The notes below the pieces were generated by a model, which saw only the letters and a program-made list of their open reading frames with translations, had not been told where the DNA came from and searched no databases. DNA of 64,000 nt from Actinosynnema pretiosum (GTDB lineage: Bacteria > Actinomycetota > Actinomycetes > Mycobacteriales > Pseudonocardiaceae): the NCBI RefSeq assembly GCF_024171695.1, contig NZ_JAMTCF010000008.1:1-64000 (forward strand). The letters are read 5' to 3'. The position numbers were made by a program, and so were the translations under genes. Position 1 is the first letter of the stretch, and each line of letters starts with the position of its first letter. Shown here one piece after another: positions 25,513-35,743 of this stretch.

Positions 25513-28500
25513 CTAACGCTTGATCCTGTAGGCGCGCAGGGCCGTCTGCTCGAACCCGTTGCCCGCCCCGTCCGCGCCACTGACCCGCAGCGACACGAAC
25601 TCCCGGTCGCGCGGCAGGACCAGCAGCGCGCTGCCCGGCAGCACCAGGGCCTTCGCCCAGCTCGCCCCGTCGTCGTAGGACGCCTCCACGGTCAGCGACC
25701 GCAACCCGCTCGCCCCGCCCGCCCGCTGGAACTCCAGCGGCAGCAGCGAGAACCCGGCCCGCGCCGCGCCGTCGCGGTCCAGCGCGGGCGTGAACCGGAC
25801 CAGGGTCAGCGGCAGCTCGGCGCGGCCCGTCCCGACGTCGGCGCGGAACGTCCACGCGCCGCTGAGCCGGGTCGAGAAGTCCGACGCGCCTCCGGTCCGC
25901 ACCACCTCGGTGGACACCCGGTAGTCCGCCGCGCCCGGTTCGGGCGTGAACTGGCCGCTGCCCGGCCAGGCGCTCTCGCCGACCGGCTTCCCGTTCCGCT
26001 CCAGCGCGGTCCGCGCCGACGCGGTGTCCGACGCGCCGAGGTTGCCCGCCCGGTCGCCGAACAGCGACAGCGAGAACCGGAGCTGCCCGCCGTCCTTGAC
26101 CAGCGGCGGGGTGCTCCAGTCCGCCAGCACCGGGCCGAACACCGGCTCGTTGGTGGAGCGCCGGTGGGTCCGGCCCGCCCGATAGCGCTCGTCACCGCTG
26201 CTCTGGCCCGCGCTCCAGGCGAAGTCCTCCGCGCTCTGGGTGTACGTCCAGCGCCACCCCGGCCCGGTGTTCACGTGGTCCACGACGACACCCGGCGCGG
26301 CCACCTCGGAGGACGCGCCCCACCCGCTGCCGTCGCCGAACACCGGGTTCCCGGCGTGCGAGGCCCGCTGCCCCTCGGGCGCGGGGCCGATGGTGGTGCG
26401 CACGGTCGCCAGCTCGCCCGCCTCGGGCTCGCGGACGAACCCGGCCTCCACCCCCGGCTCCTCCCAGCCGAAGCGGTAGAACGAGCCGTCCCCGCCCGCG
26501 AACTGGGCGCTCACCGACCGGGACTGCTGCCCGGCGGGCAGCTCCCCGCCGTTGCGCCCCACCCACAGCCGGTCCGGGAACCCGCCGGGGAACAGGTGGT
26601 GGTAGTTCGTCGTGCGGCCCTCGTGGACCTGGTTGATCGTGTAGCCGCCCACCAGGGGCTCGGCCTCCTGGTCAGGAGGGGTCACCCGCAGCGGCTCGGC
26701 CTCGCGCGCGTCCACGGTGATGGTGGTGTCGCGGTCCAGCACCAGCGCGGGCCTGGTCAGCAGCGTCCCGCCACCGCCCGAGGCCACCGAGGACCAGACC
26801 CCGTACTCGCCGGGCGGCAGGGTCGCGGTGCTCTCCGCGCCGAGGAAGTACCGGGGGCTCGGCTGGTCCAGGTCGATCACGGCCGTGTCGCTCTCCTCGG
26901 CGGGCTCGCCGTCGCGCCCGACGTGCCGCACGGTGAGCGAGTGCCGCTCCGGGGCCCGCTCGACGGACACCGGGGTGCGCACCAGCACCTCACCGCCGGA
27001 CGAGGCGGTGACCACGCCGCTGTGCGCGCCGTCCGGCACGTCCTGGCGGGTGTCGCCGGTGACCCGCGCCGTCGCCGTCCCGCCCGCGGGCACGGTCAGC
27101 GTCGCGGGGGCGGCGGTGAGCACGCCGGTGGTCGGCCTCCCGTCCGGGCCGACCGCGTCCACCGCCAGGTCCAGCACCACGGGGGCGTCGGAGTCGTTGC
27201 GGTACACCAGGTCCCTCGTGACCGGCTCGTCGTCGTCGTGCGGCCACTCCCGCACGCCCAGCGCCAGGCTCGACGGCTCCGCCGACACCTCCAGCGCCAG
27301 CGCCCGCGCCACGTCCACGCGGCCGGAGCCCTGCTGGTGCGGGACCAGCGCCGGGTTCGGCGTCGCCGAGGCCACCAGCGCGGCCTTGATCCGCCTCCCC
27401 GACCAGTCCGGGTGCCGCTGCTTGAGCAGCGCGGCGACACCCGCGACGTGCGGGGTGGCCATGGACGTGCCGGACATCGACACGTGCCCCTCGTCCACCG
27501 GCGTGCCCTCGACCCCGTGCCGGGAGCGGGCGGCGACGACGTCGGCGCCCGGCGCGGTGACGTCCGGCTTCACGGCGCTGTCGCCCAGGCGCGGGCCCTG
27601 GCTGGAGAACGGGGCGAGCCCGTCCCGCCGGTCCACCGCGCCCACGGTCAGCGCGGAGTCGGCGGAGCCGGGGGAGCCGATCGTGCCCGGCCTGCCCGAG
27701 TTGCCCGCCGCGACGACGAACAGCGCCCGGTCGGACAACGACTCCACGGCCTCCTCGACCGGGTCGAGCCCTGGCGCGTCGGCGCCGCCCAGGCTCAGGT
27801 TGACCACGGCCGCGCCCTGGTCCACGGCCCACTGCGTCCCGGCCAGGATCCAGGACTCGGCGCAGCCGTCGCGCACGCACACCTTGCCGTCCAGCAGCTC
27901 CGCGTCCGGGGCCACACCCCGGTAGGTCCCGCCGCTGGAGGCGATCGTGGCCGCCACGTGCGTGCCGTGGCCGACGTCGTCCACGTGCTCGGCCGCGTCG
28001 GTGAAGTTCGCCCGCGCGACCTCGCGGCCCGCCAGCTCCGGGTGCTGCTCGTCGACGCCGGTGTCCAGCACCGCGACCTTCACGCCCGCGCCGGTGTACC
28101 CGGCCGCCCAGGCGGCGGGCGCGCCGATCTGCCTCGTGCTGCGGTCCAGGCTCGGCCGCATCACCCCGTCCAGCCACACCTTCCGCACGCCCGGATCGGC
28201 CAGCAGCTCCGGGAACGCCGCCCCGGACTTCGGGGCCCGCGCGGCGACCGCGCCCGCGAGCGGCAGCTCCCGGCCCACCTCCAGCGCCGAGGCCCGCCCG
28301 CCGCCGTCCCGCCCGCCGCCGTCCCGCGCGACGAGCACCGGCACGCTGTCCCGGCGCGCGTCGTCGTAGCCCGCGTCGACCAGCCCGGTCACGTCGAACA
28401 GCCTCGGGTCCAGCTTCCCCGCCGCCAGCGCGGGCACCGCGTCCTGCGGCACCACGTGCAACCGCCCGCCCGCCGACATCGCCCGGAACGCCTGGTGCTC

Positions 28501-28707
28501 CCGGCCCGGCCCGGCCACGACCTCGCCGAGCCCGCCGCCGCGCAGCACCACCCGGTCACCGGTGATCAGCGTGACCTCGGTCCGCTCCCCGGACCCCGGC
28601 CGCGCAGGCGGCCCCCCGCGCTGGTCTGCGGTCGCGACCCCCGTCGCGCCCACCAGCAGTGCGGTCGCGGTGACGAGCACCGCGCCGCGCTTCCCGCTCC
28701 ACGTCAC
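25513..28707 (-). CDS. secreted subtilase, copy B
   Basis: 1064 residues. Same layout as copies A and C: signal peptide with core AVLVTATALLVGATGVA, an inhibitor-like pro-segment, S8 domain with Asp215 (VAVLDTGVD), His247 (VGHGTHVAA) and Ser415 (MSGTSMATP), then a long C-terminal region ending RAYRIKR. GTG 28707 has GAGGTG upstream. The stretch AAGNSGRPGTIGSPGSADS is nearly shared with copy C but differs in A, while the C-terminal end matches A. It probably arose by tandem duplication with mosaic exchange. The substrate is unknown. Confidence 0.93.
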   Translation of the reverse strand: MTWSGKRGAVLVTATALLVGATGVATADQRGGPPARPGSGERTEVTLITGDRVVLRGGGLGEVVAGPGREHQAFRAMSAGGRLHVVPQDAVPALAAGKLDPRLFDVTGLVDAGYDDARRDSVPVLVARDGGGRDGGGRASALEVGRELPLAGAVAARAPKSGAAFPELLADPGVRKVWLDGVMRPSLDRSTRQIGAPAAWAAGYTGAGVKVAVLDTGVDEQHPELAGREVARANFTDAAEHVDDVGHGTHVAATIASSGGTYRGVAPDAELLDGKVCVRDGCAESWILAGTQWAVDQGAAVVNLSLGGADAPGLDPVEEAVESLSDRALFVVAAGNSGRPGTIGSPGSADSALTVGAVDRRDGLAPFSSQGPRLGDSAVKPDVTAPGADVVAARSRHGVEGTPVDEGHVSMSGTSMATPHVAGVAALLKQRHPDWSGRRIKAALVASATPNPALVPHQQGSGRVDVARALALEVSAEPSSLALGVREWPHDDDEPVTRDLVYRNDSDAPVVLDLAVDAVGPDGRPTTGVLTAAPATLTVPAGGTATARVTGDTRQDVPDGAHSGVVTASSGGEVLVRTPVSVERAPERHSLTVRHVGRDGEPAEESDTAVIDLDQPSPRYFLGAESTATLPPGEYGVWSSVASGGGGTLLTRPALVLDRDTTITVDAREAEPLRVTPPDQEAEPLVGGYTINQVHEGRTTNYHHLFPGGFPDRLWVGRNGGELPAGQQSRSVSAQFAGGDGSFYRFGWEEPGVEAGFVREPEAGELATVRTTIGPAPEGQRASHAGNPVFGDGSGWGASSEVAAPGVVVDHVNTGPGWRWTYTQSAEDFAWSAGQSSGDERYRAGRTHRRSTNEPVFGPVLADWSTPPLVKDGGQLRFSLSLFGDRAGNLGASDTASARTALERNGKPVGESAWPGSGQFTPEPGAADYRVSTEVVRTGGASDFSTRLSGAWTFRADVGTGRAELPLTLVRFTPALDRDGAARAGFSLLPLEFQRAGGASGLRSLTVEASYDDGASWAKALVLPGSALLVLPRDREFVSLRVSGADGAGNGFEQTALRAYRIKR

Positions 28708-28870
28708 AACCGGACACCTCCCGTGTCGGCGCCGCGCGCGGTCTGCGCGCGGCGGGAGGCGCGGCGCCGGTGCGGGCGGCGGCGAGCCGGGAGGAACCCC
28801 GCCCCCTCAACCGGGAACGACGCTAGCGAGACCAAGATCGGGAGCGCAGCGGCCGGGCGGCGGCACTTCA

Positions 28871-28911
28871 CCGGCTCGGGGGCGCCGCGCGAGGCAGCGC
28901 CCCTGAGCCGG
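28871..28911 (-). terminator. terminator after subtilase C
   Basis: Arms 28871-28885 and 28897-28911 form a 15-bp stem (CCGGCTC then GGGGCGC, with one G-T pair) and an 11-base loop. It starts one base after the stop of copy C and separates it from copy B. Confidence 0.8.
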
Positions 28912-31900
28912 TCAGCCGATCCGCCAGGCGTCCACGACGGCCAGCTCGAACCGGTTGCCCGCCGAGTCCGACCCGGTGACCCGCAGCGACACGGCGCCCG
29001 CCTCGGGCGCGGTGAACCTCGCCACGCCACCGGAGACCTCGGCCGCCGACCAGGTCCCGCCGCCGTCGAACGACACCTGCGCCGCCAGGTCCCGCACGCC
29101 CTCCACGGCCTGCTGCCGCACGACCAGCGGCACCTCGGTGGCCCCCGGCGGCGTGGCGCCGTCGCGCAGCGCCGGGGCGAACCGGACCACGGTCAGCGGC
29201 AGCGCGGTCGGCTCGGCGGTGCTGCCCGAGCCGAACTCCCAGGCCGCCGTGACCCGCCGGGTGAACCCGGAGACGCCCTCGGCGCGCACCACGTCCGTCT
29301 CCACCCGGTAGCGCGCGTCCCCCGGTTCGACCGGGAACAGCCCGTTCGCGCCGTTCGGGCTCTCCCCGACCGGCACGCCGTCGCGCAGCAGCACCGTGCG
29401 CGCGGACGCGGCGTTGGAGCTGCCGCCGTTGCCCGCGCCGTCCCCGAACACCGGCACCGCCAGGCCGATCACGTCCCCGGAGCGGGACAGCAGCGGGTTG
29501 CGGGACGGCGGGAGCGCTGGCGAGAACACCGGGTCGTTGAACCGCTCGACCTGCGCGCTGCCCGGCCGGTAGGACCGCTCCGGCGAGGTCAGCGTCGCCT
29601 CCGCCGAGCCGGTCGGGTCGTGCTGGAGCAGGTTCCAGCTCCACGCCGTGTCGGCGGTGGTGACCAGGTCCAGCGCCGAACCGGGCGCGCTGACCGGGGC
29701 CTGCCAGGACCAGCCGCCGACCCCGTCCGGCGTGATCGGGTTGGCGCCCCGGCCGAACGCGCGGTCCGCCGGGCCCGGACCGTTGTCGGCGCGCACCCGA
29801 GCCAGCTCGCCCTCGGCGACACGTCGGGTGAACCCGGTCGGCAACCTGCCCTGCTCGACCCAGGCCAACCGGTAGGTCACCGGCAGCCCGTCCTCCGGCT
29901 CGCCGCGCAGCTGCGCCCCGATCAGCGCGGTCACCTGCTCGTCCGGCAGCGCCGGGCCGCTGTGCGCGATCGACACCTCCGCGCCGAACCCGCCGAGGAA
30001 CGCGGTGCTGGAGCTGACCTGCCGCTCGCCCTGCCTGCGCACCACCGTGATGTCCCCCAGCGCCTCCCGCGCCGCCGGGTCCGGCGCGGTGATCGCCACC
30101 GGGCGCGCCGCGCGGGCGTCCAGCACCACGGAGGTGGCGGCGCGCACCGACAGCGCAGGCCTGGGCAGCACCGCGACCGCCCCGCCGGGCGAGGTCACGT
30201 CGGCGCTCGCGTAGTAGTCGCCCCTGGGCAGGCGCAGGGTGAACGCGCCGTCCGGGTCGTGCGGGAACGCGAACACCTCGTTGTCCAGGCCGATCACCGA
30301 CGCGTAGTAGTCCGACGCGGGCGCGCCGCCCTCGTCCAGCACGGTGAAGGCGACGTCGTAGCTCTCCCGCTCGCGCTCCACGCTCAGCGCGGTGCGCAGC
30401 GGGGCCGGGCCGCCGGACGCGACGACCGCGCCGACGTGCAGCCCGTCCGGCGCGGACGGGCGGGTGTCGGCGGTGACGCGGGCGGTGGCCCGGCCGCCTG
30501 CGGGAACGGTCAGCGTCGTGGGGGAGACCGAGACCACCGCCGACGGGCCGCCGTCCGGGGCCAGCACCTCGGCGGCCAGCGCCAGCTCCACCGGGGCGTC
30601 GGAGTCGTTGCGGTACACCAGGTCCCTGGTCACCGGCGCGTCGTCGTCGTGCGGCCAGCGCTGCGAGCCCAGCGCCAGGCTCGCCGGTTCGGCGGTCACC
30701 CGCACCGCGCCCGCCGCCGCGACGTCGACCCGGCCCGCGCCCTGCTCGAACGCGATCAGCCCCTCGGTGGGCCGGGCCGAGCCGACCAGCGCGGCCTTGA
30801 CCCGCTGCCCCGACCAGTCCGGCCGCCGCTGGAGCAGCAGCGCCGCCGCGCCCGCGACGTGCGGGGTGGCCATGGACGTGCCGGACATCGCCGCGTGCGC
30901 CTCGCCCACCGGCTCGCCGATGATCGCGGTCGCCGAGCGGGCCGCGACGACGCCGACGCCCGGCGCGGTCAGGTCCGGCTTGACCGCGCGGTCGCCGGTC
31001 CTCGGTCCCCGGCTGGAGAACGGGGCCAGCCCGTCCTGCCGGTCCACCGCGCCCACGGTCAGCGCGGAGTCGGCGCTGCCGGGGGACTCGACGCTGCCGG
31101 GCCTGCCGCTGTTGCCCGCCGCCACCACGAACAGCGCCCGGTCCGACAGCAGTTCGACGGCGGCTTCGAGCGGGTCGGTCTCCGGGGTGTCCGGGCCGCC
31201 CAGGCTCAGGTTCACCACGTCCGCGCCCTGCGTCACCGCCCAGGACATGCCGTCCACGATGGACGACTCGGTGCAGCCCGAGGCGCCGCACACCTTGCCG
31301 TCCAGCAGGGTCGCGCCCGGCGCGACGCCCCGGTACACCGCGCCGCGCGAGGCGGTGGTGGCCGCGACGTGCGTGCCGTGCCCGACCAGGTCGCCGTCCG
31401 GCTCGTCGGTGAAGTTGGCCCGCCCCACCACCGAACCGGCCAGGTCCGGGTGCGCGTCGTCGATCCCGGTGTCGAGCACCGCGACCGTCACCCCGGTCCC
31501 GGTGACCCCGTCCGCCCAGGCGCTCGGCGCGCCGATCTGCCCGGTGCTCCGGTCGAGGCCGACCCGGCGCACCCCGTCCAGCCAGACCCGCCGCTCCGCC
31601 GGCCCGGCCAGCAGCTCGCGCCAGGCGTCCGAGGCGGTCGACTTGGCGACGCTGGTGGCGCGCCCGCCGAGCAGCGGCAGCTCCCGGCCCGCCGCGCCGA
31701 TCGCGCCCGCGCCGTCCGGGCCGGTGACGATCAGCGGCACGTCGTCCCGGCGCGCGTCGTCGTACCCGGCCTCGACCAGGCCCGTCACGTCGAACAGCCT
31801 CGGGTCCAGCCTGCCCGCGCCCAGCAGCGGCGCGGCGTCGGCGGGCACGACCCGCAGCCGCCCGTCCCGCGCGTGCGAGCGCACCACCGACCGCTCCCGG

Positions 31901-32142
31901 CCGGGACCGGGCTCCACGGACAGCACCCGCTCGCCCGCGAACCGCACCCGGTCGCCGGTGATCAGCGTGACCCGGTGCTCGGTCGGCGGCGGGGCCTGCG
32001 CCGAGTCGGTCCCGGCCCGCGACGGCGGCTCCTGGGGCGCGGCCGTCGCGGGCCCGGCGCCGAGCACGAGCACCGCGCACAGGAGGGCGGATCTCGTCGC
32101 CCCGGACCGGAACGGGCTGCGGTGGTGGGTTCTGCTGCGCAC
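28912..32142 (-). CDS. secreted subtilase, copy C
   Basis: 1076 residues. Long basic N-region and signal peptide (core SALLCAVLVLGAG), pro-segment, S8 domain with Asp224 (AVLDTGID), His255 (VGHGTHVAA) and Ser423 (MSGTSMATP). The C-terminal half is more diverged than that of A and B (it ends in VVDAWRIG). It shares the propeptide-like PRLFDVTGLVEAGYDDARRD with copy B. GTG 32142 has GGGAGG upstream. First of the three in transcription order, with its own promoter region toward the lipoprotein gene at 32.3 kb. Confidence 0.93.
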   Translation of the reverse strand: MRSRTHHRSPFRSGATRSALLCAVLVLGAGPATAAPQEPPSRAGTDSAQAPPPTEHRVTLITGDRVRFAGERVLSVEPGPGRERSVVRSHARDGRLRVVPADAAPLLGAGRLDPRLFDVTGLVEAGYDDARRDDVPLIVTGPDGAGAIGAAGRELPLLGGRATSVAKSTASDAWRELLAGPAERRVWLDGVRRVGLDRSTGQIGAPSAWADGVTGTGVTVAVLDTGIDDAHPDLAGSVVGRANFTDEPDGDLVGHGTHVAATTASRGAVYRGVAPGATLLDGKVCGASGCTESSIVDGMSWAVTQGADVVNLSLGGPDTPETDPLEAAVELLSDRALFVVAAGNSGRPGSVESPGSADSALTVGAVDRQDGLAPFSSRGPRTGDRAVKPDLTAPGVGVVAARSATAIIGEPVGEAHAAMSGTSMATPHVAGAAALLLQRRPDWSGQRVKAALVGSARPTEGLIAFEQGAGRVDVAAAGAVRVTAEPASLALGSQRWPHDDDAPVTRDLVYRNDSDAPVELALAAEVLAPDGGPSAVVSVSPTTLTVPAGGRATARVTADTRPSAPDGLHVGAVVASGGPAPLRTALSVERERESYDVAFTVLDEGGAPASDYYASVIGLDNEVFAFPHDPDGAFTLRLPRGDYYASADVTSPGGAVAVLPRPALSVRAATSVVLDARAARPVAITAPDPAAREALGDITVVRRQGERQVSSSTAFLGGFGAEVSIAHSGPALPDEQVTALIGAQLRGEPEDGLPVTYRLAWVEQGRLPTGFTRRVAEGELARVRADNGPGPADRAFGRGANPITPDGVGGWSWQAPVSAPGSALDLVTTADTAWSWNLLQHDPTGSAEATLTSPERSYRPGSAQVERFNDPVFSPALPPSRNPLLSRSGDVIGLAVPVFGDGAGNGGSSNAASARTVLLRDGVPVGESPNGANGLFPVEPGDARYRVETDVVRAEGVSGFTRRVTAAWEFGSGSTAEPTALPLTVVRFAPALRDGATPPGATEVPLVVRQQAVEGVRDLAAQVSFDGGGTWSAAEVSGGVARFTAPEAGAVSLRVTGSDSAGNRFELAVVDAWRIG

Positions 32143-32294
32143 GTGAACGACCTCCCTGCGCGGGGAGCGGAAGGCGTCGTCACCTCCGGTCGCGGCGGGT
32201 GCACCTCACGTGACGTCGCCCCTGACCCCACCGACGCTAGGCAGGTCGCGGCGACCGGACAGCCGCTGTCCGGCGGGTTCCGGCTTGGTCGGGG

Positions 32295-32783
32295 CTAGCG
32301 GGCGGTCACTGCGCCGTCCGCCGCAACGGACAGGCCCGCCTGCGCGGCCTGCGGCTCGCAGTGCTCGCCGTTCGGGCGGGTCGCCTCCGGGCGCAGCTCG
32401 CCCTCGTGGCGCAGCAGCTCCGAACCCGCCGCGTCGAGCAGCACCAGCGTCGCGGTGACCGGTTCCCCGGTCAGCTCGGGCACCGGGACGAACCCGACCT
32501 TGCCCTCGCCCGGCCCGGACACCGCGCCGCAGGTGTCGTCCGGCCCCGTCCCGGTGCAGCTCGTGGTCACCACGACCCGCTCGTCGCGCAGCTCGACGCG
32601 GTGGTCGGCGCACCCGTCCGCCCCGCACACCCGCAGCGAGCCGGACTCGGCGCCGCGCAGGTCCACGTCCAGGCTCACCCCCGCCAGCGCGCCGATCAGC
32701 GTGCAGGCGGCCTCCCCCCGACCCGCGCCACCGCACCCCGCCAGCGCGAGCAGCGCCGCCGCCACCACCCAGGACCTCCGCAT
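32295..32783 (-). CDS. hypothetical lipoprotein
   Basis: 162 residues. Signal peptide with lipobox LALAGC (about residues 13-18) implies a membrane-anchored extracellular protein. The mature part is small, with paired Cys in RVCGADGCADHR and SCTGTGPDDTC, and a Ser/Thr-rich C-terminal end. It follows the DUF692 partner gene by 71 bases on the same strand and may belong to that operon. ATG 32783 was chosen because it gives the signal peptide. Family not recognised. Confidence 0.65.
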   Translation of the reverse strand: MRRSWVVAAALLALAGCGGAGRGEAACTLIGALAGVSLDVDLRGAESGSLRVCGADGCADHRVELRDERVVVTTSCTGTGPDDTCGAVSGPGEGKVGFVPVPELTGEPVTATLVLLDAAGSELLRHEGELRPEATRPNGEHCEPQAAQAGLSVAADGAVTAR

Positions 32784-32854
32784 GACCCCAGGACGGGACG
32801 ACCGGGTCCGGCGGTTGCCCGCACGCGGTGAGCAAGCGCTTTCCACGCGGGAGG

Positions 32855-33214
32855 TCACCGCCCGAACCGCCACCACCGCCGCCGCTCGGACCGGGATGCC
32901 CGCAGCGCGGCCAGCTCGCCCCGCGCCGCCGCCCACTCGGCGAACGCCGCCGCGTCCTCCCGCATCCGGCTGCCGTCCCTGCGCGGGTTGCCGCGCGCGT
33001 ACTCGGCGAACAGCGGCCGGAACCGCTCGCCCAGCTCCCCGGCGACGTCCGGCCGGATCGAGGCCACCACCGACCGCCGCTTGTTCAGCAGCGACCTGGC
33101 CTCCACCCGCAGCCGCTCCGCGTCGAACCCGCCCGGCGCGGGCCCGTCCGCGAGCAGCGCCCGCAGCAGCTCGCCCTGCGCCGCCGCCAACCGCTCCCGC
33201 TGCGGCCCGGTCAC
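32855..33214 (-). CDS. small partner protein of the DUF692 enzyme
   Basis: 119 residues. GTG start overlaps the DUF692 stop by four bases (GTGA), so it is translationally coupled. A conserved pattern [37 protein letters not shown] and [10 protein letters not shown] resembles small helical proteins (SCO6045-like) that accompany DUF692 genes in actinomycetes; in other DUF692 systems a partner protein binds the precursor peptide. It lacks a membrane span. The role as a substrate-presenting subunit is inference. Confidence 0.65.
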   Translation of the reverse strand: MTGPQRERLAAAQGELLRALLADGPAPGGFDAERLRVEARSLLNKRRSVVASIRPDVAGELGERFRPLFAEYARGNPRRDGSRMREDAAAFAEWAAARGELAALRASRSERRRWWRFGR

Positions 33215-34008
33215 CCCAGCACCGCCCGGATCGCGGCCAGCTCGGCGGCCAGCTCCGCGTCCGACGGGTAGTCCCCGTCCCGCTCCAGCAGCGCGCCGGG
33301 CGGGTCGACCCGCTCCCGCAGCCGCGCCAGCACGTCCAGCACCTGCGGCAGCACCGGGGCGGTGTGCGTGTCGTGGTAGACCCCGCCGTGCTCCTCGCCG
33401 CCCGCGACGTGCACGTACGCCAGGCGCTCCAGCGGGATCTCGTCCAGGAACCGCTCCACGTCGGTGCCGAGGTTGCGGGCGTTCGCGTACAGGTTCGCCA
33501 CGTCGATCAGCAGGTGGCAGCCGGTGCGCTCGACCAGCTCCGCCAGGAACCGCCCCTCGCTCAGCTCGCTGTCCGGCCACTCCAGCAGCGCGGCCACGTT
33601 CTCCAGCGCCAGCGGCACCGGCAGCATCGCCTGCGCGGCCTTGACGTTGGCCACCAGCACGTCCAGCGCCTCGCGGGTGCGCGGCACCGGCATCAGGTGC
33701 CCGGAGTCCAGCCCGCCCGCGCGCACGAAGCACACGTGGTCGCTGACCAGCGGCGCGCCCAGCTCCTCGGCCAGCGCGCCCAGGTGCGCCACCCGAGCCT
33801 GGTCCACCGGGTCGGCCCCGCCGAGCGAGAGCGACACCGCGTGCGGCAGCACCGGGACTCCGCGCTCGCGCAGCAGCCGCACCGACTCGGGCAACCGGCC
33901 CGGCCGCAGGTTCTCCGCGACCACCTCGACGAAGTCGACGCCGGGCAACCGCTCCACCGTCAGGTCGATCTCCGACCGCCACCCGATGCCAACGCCCAGC
34001 CGCTCCAC
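33211..34008 (-). CDS. DUF692 family multinuclear iron oxygenase-like protein
   Basis: 265 residues, TIM-barrel DUF692 (UPF0276). Family sequences with metal-ligand residues are intact: [76 protein letters not shown]. Known relatives (MbnB, TglH, ChrH and bufferin enzymes) use two or three irons and oxygen to modify cysteines in ribosomal peptides. GTG 34008 has GGAGGGG six bases upstream; an earlier GTG (34044) overlaps the upstream gene. The preceding genes encode Gly/Cys-tailed membrane proteins, so these could be the substrates. Confidence 0.9.
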   Translation of the reverse strand: MERLGVGIGWRSEIDLTVERLPGVDFVEVVAENLRPGRLPESVRLLRERGVPVLPHAVSLSLGGADPVDQARVAHLGALAEELGAPLVSDHVCFVRAGGLDSGHLMPVPRTREALDVLVANVKAAQAMLPVPLALENVAALLEWPDSELSEGRFLAELVERTGCHLLIDVANLYANARNLGTDVERFLDEIPLERLAYVHVAGGEEHGGVYHDTHTAPVLPQVLDVLARLRERVDPPGALLERDGDYPSDAELAAELAAIRAVLG

Positions 34009-34036
34009 CGCGCTCCCCTCCCGATCCGGCGACCGG

Positions 34037-34837
34037 TCAGTCACCGCCGCCACCACCACAACCACCACCGCCGCCGGAGTCGCCGGAACCGCACGAACCG
34101 CCGCCGGAACCGCCGTCCGACGAGAATCCGCCACCGCACCCGCTGCTGCACGACGCCCCGCCGGACGAGGAGTCCGCGCGCCTGCTGGACGGGGGTCGCC
34201 CCGACCTGGTCAGGGACTTCACCGCGCCTGCGGGGACGCCGACCAGGTCGTGCGCCCGCTTCCGGTCGTGCCGCCCGAGCAGCCCCCTGGCCGCGACGAT
34301 CCGCTCCGGCCCGTCCGGGAGCCCGGCGGGCACCTGTCGAGCCTGCCGCAGCACCCGCTTGCCCGCACCGGTCAGCGGTCCCTGGCGCAGTGCCAGCACG
34401 ACGTTCAGCACCACCCCGAGCGCCAGCACGGCCAGCGCGACCGGGACGAGCAGCTCCAGCGCGAACGCGCACACCGCGGCGAGCACGACCACCAGGAACA
34501 CCAGCGGGCGCGCCCAGAACAGCGCACGCTGCCGCCCCGGCGTCCGCATCAGCCCGCGCCGCACCAGCTCCGGCCGCACCGAGCGCGCCTCGTCCCCGGC
34601 TGCCACGCCCACCACCACGTCACCGAGCGCCTGCCCGGAGCGCGCCAGCACGGCGGCCTGCGGCCCGGTCCGCGCGCCGCCGCCGGACACCGCGCTCACC
34701 ACGCCGTTCCGGGAGACCCGCACCACCCCGGCCCGCGACAGCGCCGCGACCGCCACCTCGGCGACCCGCCGGGGCCCGCCCACCAGGCAGGCCACCTCCT
34801 CGGGGTGCAGCTGCTCGGCCCGAACCGCACTCGCCAT
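34037..34837 (-). CDS. TIGR04222-like membrane protein 1, Cys/Gly tail
   Basis: 266 residues. N-terminal segment [26 protein letters not shown] is repeated in the paralogues; two membrane spans follow at about residues 110-150 ([17 protein letters not shown] and [18 protein letters not shown]). The last about 45 residues are Ser/Gly/Cys only, with four Cys, and end in GGGGD. It resembles TIGR04222 membrane proteins. ATG 34837 has GAGAGGA upstream. Ends 29 bases before the DUF692 start. I infer it may be a modification substrate. Confidence 0.75.
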   Translation of the reverse strand: MASAVRAEQLHPEEVACLVGGPRRVAEVAVAALSRAGVVRVSRNGVVSAVSGGGARTGPQAAVLARSGQALGDVVVGVAAGDEARSVRPELVRRGLMRTPGRQRALFWARPLVFLVVVLAAVCAFALELLVPVALAVLALGVVLNVVLALRQGPLTGAGKRVLRQARQVPAGLPDGPERIVAARGLLGRHDRKRAHDLVGVPAGAVKSLTRSGRPPSSRRADSSSGGASCSSGCGGGFSSDGGSGGGSCGSGDSGGGGGCGGGGGD

Positions 34838-34883
34838 GCCCGTCCTCTCCCGCTCGTCCCGACCAGCTCACCGGAGCGGCCGG

Positions 34884-35669
34884 TCAGTCCCCGCCGCCAC
34901 CGCCGTCCCCGCCACCGCCACCGTCTCCACCGCCGCCACCGTCCCCGCCGGTGCCGCACGAGGAGTCCCCGTCGCCGTCCGCGCCCTCGAACTCCAGCTC
35001 GGGATCGGACTTCCGCTTCTCACCGGGCACCGGCAGCGACGTCACCGCGCTCGCCGGGACGCCGACCAGGGTGTGCGCGGGCGCCAGCCGGTACCGCCCG
35101 CGCAGCCCGTGCAGCGCGATCACCCGCTCGGGCAGGTCCGGCGGTTCCGCCGCCCGCCGCCCCACCTGCCCGCGCGCCTCCCGGAGCGCCCGCCTGCCCG
35201 GCCGCCGCACCCGGTCCTGGAACAGCGACAGCGCCCAGGCGAGCACGACCCCGCCGAAGCCCGTCGCCGCGAACACCCCGAGCAGCTCGTCCGCCAGGAT
35301 CGCCGCGCCCACCGCGAGGAAGATCAGCACCAGCACCAGCCGCTGGGCCCACCGCAGCGCCTTCAGCGGTCCCGGCGCGCGCATCAGCCCGCGCGCCACC
35401 AGGTCCGCGCGCACCGCGCGCCCCTCGCCCGCGCCCACCCGCGCCACCACCTCGGCCAGCGGGCGCCCGCCCAGTCCCAGCACGGCTGCCTGCGGCGCGG
35501 TCCGCGCGCCCACCCCCGGAACCGGGTGCACCACGCCGTCCCGCGACAGCCGCACCGCGCCCGAGCGCACCAGCCCGGCCACCGCGACCTCGGCCACCCG
35601 CCTCGGCCCACCGGCCAAGCAGGCCAGCTCCTCCGCGTGCAGCCACCCGGTTCGCGCCGACACCGCCAC
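34884..35669 (-). CDS. TIGR04222-like membrane protein 2, Gly/Asp tail
   Basis: 261 residues. Opening motif [35 protein letters not shown] matches paralogue 1. Two spans at about residues 105-150 (LVLVLIFLAVGAAILADELL and GGVVLAWALSLF). The tail has one Cys (SSCGTGG) and four GGGGGD units, so it is an extreme low-complexity sequence. GTG 35669 has GGGAGGG before it. Lies 46 bases upstream of paralogue 1 in the same operon. The single Cys makes it a weaker candidate substrate than its neighbours. Confidence 0.75.
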   Translation of the reverse strand: MAVSARTGWLHAEELACLAGGPRRVAEVAVAGLVRSGAVRLSRDGVVHPVPGVGARTAPQAAVLGLGGRPLAEVVARVGAGEGRAVRADLVARGLMRAPGPLKALRWAQRLVLVLIFLAVGAAILADELLGVFAATGFGGVVLAWALSLFQDRVRRPGRRALREARGQVGRRAAEPPDLPERVIALHGLRGRYRLAPAHTLVGVPASAVTSLPVPGEKRKSDPELEFEGADGDGDSSCGTGGDGGGGGDGGGGGDGGGGGD

Positions 35670-35743
35670 GCCAGCCCTCCCACCGCTCGGCGGCCGTCCC
35701 CCGCAGGGACTCCCGGACCGCTCGGGCGTCTTCTACCGGAAGC

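Noticed and set aside
22220..25516. A 1098-residue plus-strand frame opposite subtilase A
   Set aside because: Same reason: low-complexity Arg/Gly sequence, no ribosome site and no family match, antisense to a well-supported gene.
26164..32298. A 2044-residue plus-strand reading frame over the subtilase region
   Set aside because: It is antisense to two clear subtilase genes with signal peptides and intact catalytic triads; its translation is His/Arg/Pro/Gly-rich with no domain, a GC-driven shadow.
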